NCBI GenBank assembly: GCA_002070115.1
Contig: MWCO01000068.1
Coordinates: 1 to 34,036 of the forward strand
Length of the DNA: 34,036 nt
DNA from: Deltaproteobacteria bacterium ADurb.Bin207
GTDB taxonomy: Bacteria; Myxococcota_A; Polyangia; Polyangiales; Polyangiaceae
Direction: 5' to 3'
The notes under the pieces are model-generated. The model was not told the origin of the DNA. It saw only the letters and a program-made list of their open reading frames with translations, and ran no database searches. Made by a program: the position numbers and the translations under genes. Numbering within the stretch: position 1 is the first letter of the stretch; the number at the start of each line of letters is the position of its first letter. Positions 8,750-15,542 of the stretch are shown here, one piece after another.

Positions 8750-8990
8750 ATCCCCTCATATTTGCTGGGCTTTTCCTTCCCGGTCACGGTCCACGATCAC
8801 GGTCACGGCGCACGGCACACAAAAATGGTCACGTTCATCCCATATCGTTCACCGCAAAACGCCAGTACAATGTTTAGTAGCCCAGGCCAACTGTTGGGGG
8901 TGCTTCAAGGGGGTCAAGGACCGAGCCAAACTCAACACCCAAGAATCCTAAGCTCGTGTTCCTTTCCAATTCAGGAAAAAATGAGGGGAT
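8750..8990. mobile_element. MITE-like element with 19-nt inverted ends
   Basis: The left end at 8750-8768 is ATCCCCTCATATTTGCTGG. The right end at 8972-8990, reverse-complemented, is ATCCCCTCATTTTTTCCTG; the two match at about 15 of 19 positions. The right end differs by one base from the left end of the second element at 17408. The 241-bp interior has no transposase and includes a GGTCACGG-rich repeat (8782-8820) also found at 29510-29554. It was probably moved in trans by a transposase elsewhere. No target-site duplication was confirmed. Confidence 0.5.
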
Positions 8991-9302
8991 CTGTCAGGTG
9001 ATGACCCAGGTGGATGGGGGCTCGATAAGGTGCGGCGATGGGCAACGAGGCTGTCTCACGATTTGGCGCAATCGAAATACACTGAATAAAAACGGTAGGA
9101 TAGAGTGAACGAGGCGAGATATATCGGGTGTGGGTTCAAGTCAAACCCCATCATGACCAGCTTATTGGACGTGGCAAGCGTCCCGCGCGTCGGCGGAACA
9201 CGTTGATGGCTAACCCATTCGCAGCCACGTTGAACTCATATCCACCAAGCTGGACAGCCTTATTACCCAGCGGTGTCCCGATAATAGAGTGTTTGCAAAC
9301 TG

Positions 9303-9371
9303 GCACCCCACCCTGGCTCTCCCCCCCTTTTTCCCCCCACCCTGGCTCTACCCCCCGAATCGGGGTGGAGG
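9303..9371. repeat. C-rich tandem repeat followed by a short hairpin
   Basis: The unit CCACCCTGGCTCT occurs twice, at about 9308 and 9338, separated by a C/T run. It is followed by CCCCGAATCGGGG (9353-9365), a palindrome-like stem. An AT-rich tract follows. The stem could act as a terminator, but the adjacent genes do not end here, so it is listed as a repeat. Confidence 0.4.
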
Positions 9372-9507
9372 GGAATTAAAACAGTGGTTAATTATTTAGC
9401 TAAAATATTTTGAAACTAGAAACTAGGAACAAGAAATTCGAATTAGATATTATTGAAGTGCATTTTATCAATCCTGAACCAACCTTGATCCCACTCCGAC
9501 TCCGCCT

Positions 9508-9612
9508 CCCTTCCACCCACCATGTGGGGAAGGGCCGGGGATGGGGGGCGGTAACAAGGGCCGGGGATGGGAGGCTACGGCGTGGGGGAAGGGCCGGGGA
9601 TGGGGGCCGTGA
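9508..9612. repeat. palindrome plus GGGCCGGGGATGGG repeats, copy A
   Basis: CCCTTCCACCCAC (9508-9520), CAT, then GTGGGGAAGGG (9524-9534) form a hairpin. It is followed by three GGGCCGGGGATGGG-type units to about 9608. The same hairpin and downstream repeats occur at 29926-30016, and a related hairpin at 29696-29725. It is an intergenic REP-like family of unknown function. Confidence 0.6.
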
Positions 9613-9750
9613 AAACTAGCAAGTAGCAACGAAATGGCCACTAACAACTAGCAACCATCGGCCCGGAAAGGCAACGAAGCAATGCCAATTGGGGTACCGC
9701 ATACAACGAAAAGGGTGGAAAGATAGTCTCGGTAGCCCTATACTCCCCGC

Positions 9751-11178
9751 ATGGATAAGGGCTCCCGAAACGCGGCAAGGATCGTGGTATGGTTACTTGC
9801 CATCCCTTGTTACCCTGGCTGTGGCCACGATGACTCCTCCTCTTCGCCTGCAAGCGGAGGAAGTGGGTCGGTGGAAGCCGGGACAGACGCCCCGGGCACC
9901 GACAGCGGTGGCGGCTCTGGCGGTTCGGGTGGGGGAAGCGCCGGCAGCGGAGGCCTGGGCGGAACCGCGGGAGCCTCAGCCGCGGGAGGCCACGCGGGGG
10001 AAGGCACCGGGGGAACGGGAGCCACCAGCGGTTCCGGCGGAGAAGGCGCGGCAGCGGGACAGGCCGGTTCCGCAGGGGCAGCAGGCGCAACACAAGCTCC
10101 TTGTCAAGGCGTCATCGGCCCCATGCCCGTCGAACCAACCCCCCTCGCACAAGCTACCCACTTCGCGGCTCCCAACGGCACAAGCAAGAATTGCACGGAG
10201 GCCGCGCCTTGCGACGTGTGGACCGCGATTGCCAACGCCGGCCCCGGATCTGTCGTCTTTTTACGCGGTGGTGTGTACCCGGTCTCGAAATCCATCGCCT
10301 TCCACCAACAAGGAACCCAAACCGGGCCGATCACCATCGAGAGCTATCCGGGTGAATTGGCCATATTCGACGGCTCCAGCCTCAAGCCGGGCACGCAGGT
10401 GTACATCCGCGTGACGGGCGCCTTCTACCACCTTCGCCGGTTTGAAGTTCGTCATATGCCCATGCAAGGTATCTGGATTGGCGGAACGGACAATACCCTC
10501 GATGGAATCGTAGCCCATCATAACAAACTAAGTGGTATTCAAATCTTTAGCCCTTACGAAGAATATCCCTACGGCAAGTACGGCTCCCGCAACACCCTTC
10601 GAAATTGTGTCGCGCACGACAATTCCGGGGTCGGCCTGCTCGACCCGGAATTCGCGGATGGAGGTAACTCCGACGGTATCTCCATTTCGTCCGGGGCCGA
10701 TAACGAAGTCGACCATTGTTTGGTATACCTCAATTCCGATGATGGCATCGACACCTGGCGATCCACGGGCAGTTCGATTACCTGCTCGGTAGCTCGTCAA
10801 AGTGGTTTGGGAAGCGGGGATGGCAATGGATTCAAAGCTGGCGGGAAACCGCCCTCCGACGGCACCGTGGTGCGCCGCTGCATTTCCTATCGCAACAAAC
10901 AGACCGGTTTCGACTACAACTCAGGAAAAAACGTGGTCTTTGAGCACGTGACCGCGGTCGAGGATCATCGGGGCTTCTGGACAGGAGATGATACGCAACT
11001 CATGAATAGCGTGGTCGTCGGCGATAGCGTTCAGGGCTATGGCAGTGGACAGATCACGGGCAATTGCTGGCAAACGGGCGGCAGCCCGGAATTTATCAGC
11101 ATGGATCCGACTTCTCCTGACTTCATGCGTCCTTTGCCTGGCTCGCCCTGTTCGCAACTCGGCGCGGCTGGACAATGA
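9751..11178 (+). CDS. pectate-lyase-like beta-helix lipoprotein (PL9-type)
   Basis: The 475-aa product has an N-terminal hydrophobic segment (IVVWLLAIP) ending in YPGC (C24), a weak lipobox, so it is probably surface- or periplasm-facing. Residues about 30-115 are a Gly/Ser-rich linker. From about 135 a right-handed parallel beta-helix begins (GSVVFLRGGVYPVSKSIAF). PL9 pectate lyases bind Ca2+ through a DDxxD group and use Lys as base. Here NSDDGIDTW gives D330, D331 and D334 with the spacing of Pel9A, D308 lies upstream, and GNGFKAGG gives K362. The following CISYRNKQTGFDYN also fits PL9. Polygalacturonate cleavage by beta-elimination is the expected reaction, though the substrate is not proven. 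It reads alone, with an unknown lipoprotein convergent downstream. Confidence 0.8.
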   Translation: MDKGSRNAARIVVWLLAIPCYPGCGHDDSSSSPASGGSGSVEAGTDAPGTDSGGGSGGSGGGSAGSGGLGGTAGASAAGGHAGEGTGGTGATSGSGGEGAAAGQAGSAGAAGATQAPCQGVIGPMPVEPTPLAQATHFAAPNGTSKNCTEAAPCDVWTAIANAGPGSVVFLRGGVYPVSKSIAFHQQGTQTGPITIESYPGELAIFDGSSLKPGTQVYIRVTGAFYHLRRFEVRHMPMQGIWIGGTDNTLDGIVAHHNKLSGIQIFSPYEEYPYGKYGSRNTLRNCVAHDNSGVGLLDPEFADGGNSDGISISSGADNEVDHCLVYLNSDDGIDTWRSTGSSITCSVARQSGLGSGDGNGFKAGGKPPSDGTVVRRCISYRNKQTGFDYNSGKNVVFEHVTAVEDHRGFWTGDDTQLMNSVVVGDSVQGYGSGQITGNCWQTGGSPEFISMDPTSPDFMRPLPGSPCSQLGAAGQ

Positions 11179-11307
11179 TCGGCGTTCCCTCCCGCATCAT
11201 CAGCTCATCGGAAGGCCTGCATCCACCGCCCAACTTTCCATAACCCATTGATATTTATACATTTTTATCTATACGCTCGTTGTTCTTGCCCCACGACGAT
11301 CGTCCGG

Positions 11308-12216
11308 TCATTCGAGCCAACCAGCGTTGACGATGACGACATACTCGGCCGTGGTGGGGTCGAAGGCCCCCACCGAGCGTGGGTACAACAGCACGAGCAC
11401 ATCAAAAACATAGCCCCATTGCATGAGTGCGGCAGGCAACGCGGTTTGCCAGACGACATCCACCGCGGCGTCGACCTTTGCTTGCGCCAACGGCTGGCCT
11501 TGACCCAGATCGAAACCGCGCGCGGGTCGTCGTTCCCGGGGCGGGCAGCCGCTGCCGAGATCGATCAGGTTCCAGTCTTTCGGATAGTTGATATCGCCTT
11601 TGCCTGCCCAGACGGTGGAACCGCCGAACACCGTGAGTCCCGTACGCGCGCTCACGGCGGCGGAGCCTCCAAAATCACCCGCGGAGGTGAAAAACACCCA
11701 CTCATCCTCGGGATCGGGGCCGGACAACAACGTTCCGCCGCCATAGCCCGTGTCTTTTTGTGCGACGTCGCGCGCCACTTGTTCTTTCATGCCCCCCGCA
11801 TACCCCCCTTTGACAGCCACCTGTCCCAACACCTTCAGCGACGTATAATCGAGTCGAACGACGACACTGGTGGAACCAATCACTTGCGTTTGCGCGGCGA
11901 TTTCCGCAGAAAGCGCGTTGCAATCGAGCGCATCGTCACCGGCTTCGGCATCGTCACTGGTGGCATCGGCGTCCGCATCGCCACCGGATCCCCCTTCGAT
12001 CGACACCTCGCTCGCCACGTCGATGATGGCATCGTCCGCGGCCTCATTCGTTTCCGTCGTTTGGCCTGCTTCGAGCGTATCGCCCGCATCGGCCGCGTCC
12101 ATGACCGCATCGCTGGCATCCGCTCCGCCTCCGGAGCTTTCCAACGAGGCATCCGTGCTCCCACAGCCGAGGGCGAGGAGCGAGATAAGCAATACCGCAG
12201 GAATCAGGCAACGCAT
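11308..12216 (-). CDS. lipoprotein of unknown function with Asp/Ala-rich linker
   Basis: 302 aa from the ATG at 12216, which begins a clean lipoprotein signal (MRCLIPAVLLISLLALGC, lipid Cys at 18). A TTG farther upstream (12252) would add 12 residues before the signal and is less likely. Residues about 20-98 are an acidic Asp/Ala/Glu/Ser-rich linker typical of myxobacterial surface lipoproteins. The remaining 200 residues form a globular domain with alternating strands (STSVVVRLDYTSLKVLGQ...EDEWVFFTSAGD) and a late VDVVWQTALPAALMQWGYVF segment. No catalytic motif or family was recognised. It lies downstream of the kinase-FGE gene on the same strand, separated by 325 bp and a strong hairpin, so it is probably a separate transcript. 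Confidence 0.75.
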   Translation of the reverse strand: MRCLIPAVLLISLLALGCGSTDASLESSGGGADASDAVMDAADAGDTLEAGQTTETNEAADDAIIDVASEVSIEGGSGGDADADATSDDAEAGDDALDCNALSAEIAAQTQVIGSTSVVVRLDYTSLKVLGQVAVKGGYAGGMKEQVARDVAQKDTGYGGGTLLSGPDPEDEWVFFTSAGDFGGSAAVSARTGLTVFGGSTVWAGKGDINYPKDWNLIDLGSGCPPRERRPARGFDLGQGQPLAQAKVDAAVDVVWQTALPAALMQWGYVFDVLVLLYPRSVGAFDPTTAEYVVIVNAGWLE

Positions 12217-12374
12217 GGGATTCAAGATGATCGATCGTCGGCGCGGGATCAAGTCGCTGCGTGATCAATACACCGTCACGCCAACCAGCGGCCTTCTTGT
12301 TTTGATGGAAACCGAGCAGCCCAAAACCGCTCCAATTCACTGTAAGCGCCACATTTTCAACGCATTTTTCAAAA

Positions 12375-12399
12375 CGAGGGGGGGATTCTCCCCCCCTCG
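12375..12399 (-). terminator. strong GC hairpin after the kinase-FGE gene
   Basis: CGAGGGGGGGA (12375-12385), loop TTC, then TCCCCCCCTCG (12389-12399) form a perfect 11-bp stem with a 3-nt loop. Read on the minus strand it is followed by TTTTGAAAAATG, a modest T tract. It lies 140 bp downstream of the kinase-FGE stop, so it may be an intrinsic terminator. The C/G-rich DNA to about 12500 resembles dispersed intergenic repeats, and the stem could instead belong to such an element. Confidence 0.5.
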
Positions 12400-12541
12400 G
12401 CCCCCCGGGCCGTCTCCAGTACGCTACGGTCGCATTCCCCGCTGCGAGCGCCGCAAGCGCGCTCGCTTCGCGGGGCAAGCTCCCTTCGCTCCCTTACGAC
12501 GACCCCAGATCCCAGATGACAAGGGTCCAAGGGTTCAAGTG

Positions 12542-14740
12542 TCAAGGGATAGACCTGCAAAGGCGGAAACCGAGGTAGTTGAAGCGGTAGTCGGGGCTGT
12601 AGTAGTAGCGAAACGCAGACCGACAGTGCCTGGCGAAGTAGTACCAGGAACCGCCACGTAGCACCCGACTCACGCCCGTCTGCGCTCCCAATGGATCCCG
12701 CTGCTCGCCTTGCCCATAATCTCTATACCTGTCCCAGACCCACTCCCAAACATTCCCATGCATGTCGTATAACCCCCAACCATTCGCTGCCTTCTGCCCC
12801 ACCGGATGCGTCTTTCCACCTGAATTCTCCTCGTACCAACCCGCCCTGTCCAGATTCGCATCCCGTCCAGTCGGGTTCGTAATATCACCTGTATAAAACG
12901 CCGTCGTCGTCCCCGCACGCGCCGCATACTCCCACTCCGCCTCCGTGGGAAGACGATACCCCAAGCAAGCCAACCCCTTCGGCCAACTCGGCTCCCTTTC
13001 CGATGACGCCGAAGACTTGTCGTACTCCTTCTCTCCATCCCTATAACATATCTCCAACCCCTCCTTCTTCGATAACGCATTCGCATACGCTATCGCTTCA
13101 TACCAACTCACTTGCTCTACAGGACAACTCCCTCCACAGGCCTTGAAATACGAAGGATTGTCCCCCATCAACGACTCCCACTCCCCTTGCGTCACCTCCG
13201 TCGCTTTCATCATAAACGCCCGCGTCAACGTCACTCGATGCTGATCTTCGTTATTACTACGCCCCTTTTCACTCGCCGGGCTCCCCATCACAAACGTGCC
13301 CGGCTCGATGCACACATAACCGCTGGGAAGTGATGTCGCCTCAGGACACCGCTTCACAGCAGGCGCCGGTTTGGACGGTTGCGGCTCCGGAGATGCGGGT
13401 TCCAAGCGCGGCTCATTTTCCGCGGAAGCCACGACGACCGGTGTTTCAACTCCTTTTTTCTTCTCCCCCTTCTCCCCGATCGCCATCATCAACATAGCAA
13501 CGATTCCCACCACCCCTGCGCCACCAATACCCGCTATCGCCCACTTATTCGATAACTTACCCCTTACCTTCTTCGCTACCTTCTCCTGACCAGAAGCCTC
13601 CAACGTGTCAGGTACGTACGTTCTCACCTGATCACCAAAAACCGTCCCTTGCCCTACTTCTACAGGCTCCGCTGCCCCCACGGAATGCGATACAGGCATC
13701 GTCGTGCTCGAACCCTGCGGATGACTCCCAGGTACATACGTCTCCACCCCTAAACTCGTTGCAGCTACACGATCCATTGCCTCCTTTGCCCTGCTTTCCC
13801 GCTTCCCACGTTGCCCCCTTGCCCCTCTCAATACCTCATCCATCGCCGTCAACATTTCCTGCGCATTCCCATACCGATCGCGCGGATGCAGCGACAACGC
13901 CTTCGCACACAGCCTTTCCATGCCTTCACTGACTCGCGCTCCCCGACTTCGAGGCGTCGGTCGCTCCCCGCTCATCGCCGCATGCGCATACTCGTAGGGT
14001 GTCTCCCCTTCCAGCGCCGAATGGCCCGTTACCATCTCCACCATAATCAACCCCAACGCATGCACATCCGTCCACGGTCCCGTTGCACCGAAACGCTTCG
14101 ACATGAATTGCTCGGGTGCACCGTATTGTGGGGAAAATGCACTAAATCCACTCGACGTCCGCGTCGCAAGCTGCGTCGCCGTATCTCCCTCCTGCATCAC
14201 CTTCGCGATGCCAAAATCCAGCACTTTCAACGAATCGTCCGAATCTCCCCGCACCAAATACAAATTCGCCGGCTTCAAATCACGGTGCGCAATAGCAGGA
14301 TTCATACCATGGGCTATCGCTATCGCTTCCACCGCCGGGCGAAGCAACAAAAGTGCTTCTTTCTCCGTGTACGGCCGCCCACGACGCGCCATCTCCGTAG
14401 CCAAATCGACCCCGGAAAGCCACTCCAACACCAGATACGGCGCGTCTGTACCCGCATACGTGCCCGTCACTCCGAAATCATAGACCCGCACCACCGACGG
14501 ATGCTTATTCGAAAGCTTGTTCAGCAATTGGCCTTCCTTGCGAAAGCTTTCGAAAAACTGCCCCTTCGCTTCCGTGGTGAAATGCGGTGGTATCTTCAAG
14601 CACTTGATCGCGATAGGGCACTCGAAACTCAGGTGCCAGCCGCGATACACTACCCCGAATCCTCCTTCACCAACAACGCTATCCACCCGGTATTGGTTGT
14701 TGACGATCGTTCCCATGAGTCCGAAAATGTCCTCGTGCAT
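12542..14740 (-). CDS. Ser/Thr protein kinase fused to FGE-sulfatase-type domain
   Basis: 732 aa from the ATG at 14740; an ATG at 14716 is also possible. A Hanks-type kinase domain (about 17-290) has GEGGFG (24-29), K46, HRDLKPAN (D154), DFG and a GAPEQF activation-segment end. A disordered linker, one membrane helix (about 400-423) and a Pro/Glu-rich linker follow. The C-terminal domain (about 475-732) fits FGE-sulfatase: FVMGSPASE, KATEVTQGEWE, PVEQVSWYEA, RLPTEAEWEYAARAG, MHGNVWEWVWD and LRGGSW...LGFRL. The paired Cys that define active formylglycine-generating enzymes near GGS are absent, so the domain probably binds rather than catalyses. Topology suggests a cytoplasmic kinase with an outside sensor. 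The final 40 residues are Tyr-rich and resemble DGR variable regions (see findings). Confidence 0.9.
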   Translation of the reverse strand: MHEDIFGLMGTIVNNQYRVDSVVGEGGFGVVYRGWHLSFECPIAIKCLKIPPHFTTEAKGQFFESFRKEGQLLNKLSNKHPSVVRVYDFGVTGTYAGTDAPYLVLEWLSGVDLATEMARRGRPYTEKEALLLLRPAVEAIAIAHGMNPAIAHRDLKPANLYLVRGDSDDSLKVLDFGIAKVMQEGDTATQLATRTSSGFSAFSPQYGAPEQFMSKRFGATGPWTDVHALGLIMVEMVTGHSALEGETPYEYAHAAMSGERPTPRSRGARVSEGMERLCAKALSLHPRDRYGNAQEMLTAMDEVLRGARGQRGKRESRAKEAMDRVAATSLGVETYVPGSHPQGSSTTMPVSHSVGAAEPVEVGQGTVFGDQVRTYVPDTLEASGQEKVAKKVRGKLSNKWAIAGIGGAGVVGIVAMLMMAIGEKGEKKKGVETPVVVASAENEPRLEPASPEPQPSKPAPAVKRCPEATSLPSGYVCIEPGTFVMGSPASEKGRSNNEDQHRVTLTRAFMMKATEVTQGEWESLMGDNPSYFKACGGSCPVEQVSWYEAIAYANALSKKEGLEICYRDGEKEYDKSSASSEREPSWPKGLACLGYRLPTEAEWEYAARAGTTTAFYTGDITNPTGRDANLDRAGWYEENSGGKTHPVGQKAANGWGLYDMHGNVWEWVWDRYRDYGQGEQRDPLGAQTGVSRVLRGGSWYYFARHCRSAFRYYYSPDYRFNYLGFRLCRSIP
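12544..12692 (-). repeat. VR-like 3' segment of the kinase-FGE gene
   Basis: Within the last 50 codons, the stretch from SRVLRGGSW to the stop carries seven TAC codons among about 27, plus TTC, CAC, AGC, GAC and AAC codons. These lie at the positions that vary in C-type-lectin/FGE variable regions diversified by adenine mutagenesis. The same 150 bp recurs upstream at 15342-15491 with changes concentrated at these codons. Silent third-base differences also exist, so recent retrohoming from one template is not shown. Confidence 0.4.
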
Positions 14741-15333
14741 CGTGAGCGTACGATACGCCAAGACCAAGCCCTGGGTCTACGATTTTCCATGGCTCCTTTG
14801 AAATGGCTGTTCGGCGATGACGCCGATGGCACGAAGTCTCCCGCCGCAGCCCTTCCCCACGGCCAGGCCAGCATCAGGGGAACAAAGGCGCCATGGCCGA
14901 ATCCACGCCTCGCATCCAGCGCCGTCGCAAATCCAAATCCTTTTAAATTCAAATACTTGACATGCCAGCGCGGGCGTTCCTGGCGCCTCCCAGACAAGCT
15001 CCTACGACTCCGAACGAAAGGAACGGAAAGCGAGCGATTTGAGGAGGACATGGGGTAGCCAAGCCAGAATATGCTTGTTTCTAACGAGCTGGGCGGCATA
15101 GGTCCAGAGCCCCGGGTGTCGTTGGGACCATCGTGTCTGCCAACGCCTGTCGATGGGCCACGGCGCGGGCACTTTGGCAAAGCCCATGGAATCACTGCGA
15201 TTATCTGTCACATCCTCTGAAAACCTGGTCATTCGCAGCGGATGCACACGGCCATTGACGTCCGTCATGCGGATCACGACAAAACGTCCCTCCAGAGTAC
15301 GATACAACGACGCGGCATTCAACCGTAGAGGCG
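14741..15333. other. intergenic upstream of the kinase-FGE gene
   Basis: This 593-bp region lies between the kinase-FGE start and the detached FGE tail. A minus-strand frame at 15002-15322 could encode 106 aa, rich in Arg and Trp (RTLEGRFVVIRMTDV...WPIDRRWQTRW). It has no recognised family, no clear ribosome site and a competing open frame on the other strand, so it is not called as a gene. No reverse transcriptase, Avd-like ORF or A-rich template repeat was found. The kinase promoter should be near 14745-14850. Confidence 0.35.
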
Positions 15334-15341
15334 TTCATGCG

Positions 15342-15491
15342 TCAAGGGATAGACCAGGAAAGCCGGAAACCGAGGTTGTTATCGCGGTAACCGGGACCGC
15401 TGTCGTACCGAATCGCAGAGCGGCAGAGCGCCGCGTAGCCGAACCAAGAAACACCACGCCCCACCCGATCCATGCCCGTCTGTGCTCCCAA
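15342..15491 (-). pseudogene. detached 3' fragment of an FGE-sulfatase-type gene
   Basis: On the minus strand this encodes LGAQTGMDRVGRGVSW...PGYRDNNLGFRLSWSIP then stop. It aligns codon for codon with the last 50 residues of the kinase-FGE protein (LGAQTGVSRVLRGGSW...LGFRLCRSIP). Nucleotide similarity stops abruptly at 15491 on the 5' side and fades past the stop near 15334. No upstream domain, start codon or ribosome site fits; the frame runs on only antisense to the glycoside hydrolase leader. It may be what remains of a second kinase-FGE gene or a lone variable-region cassette. Confidence 0.75.
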
Positions 15492-15542
15492 AGTTTGAAA
15501 AATCAGGTTGTCGAAGCGATGGTATTTCGATATCCTACATAC

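Larger units (their letters stand above)
8991..9750. other. long intergenic region with repeats
   Basis: No gene is supported in these 760 bp. Small open frames exist, for example one at 9128-9379, but they read through low-complexity C-rich DNA. The region holds a tandem C-rich repeat (9303-9371), an AT-rich stretch (9372-9480) and a hairpin/G-rich repeat (9508-9612) related to one at 29926. The promoter of the lipoprotein gene at 9751 should lie in the last 100 bp, but no clear box was recognised. Confidence 0.5.

Noticed and set aside
9128..9379. 83-aa frame in the 8991-9750 gap
   Set aside because: It ends in Pro-rich text from the C-rich tandem repeat and shows no recognisable family.
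13811..15058. Long open frame on the plus strand opposite the kinase gene (415 aa)
   Set aside because: It is antisense to conserved kinase motifs and its translation is Arg/His-rich, low-information text. Other long antisense frames (4606-5730, 11248-12264, 24551-25633, 27647-28723) were rejected for the same reason.
15002..15322. 106-aa minus-strand frame
   Set aside because: No family, no ribosome site and a competing plus-strand frame; mentioned only in the gap entry.
15342..15491. This block as a DGR template repeat
   Set aside because: A template should carry A where the variable copy differs. Here the differing codons are TTC, GGC, CTC and GGT rather than AAC, and silent changes are frequent.
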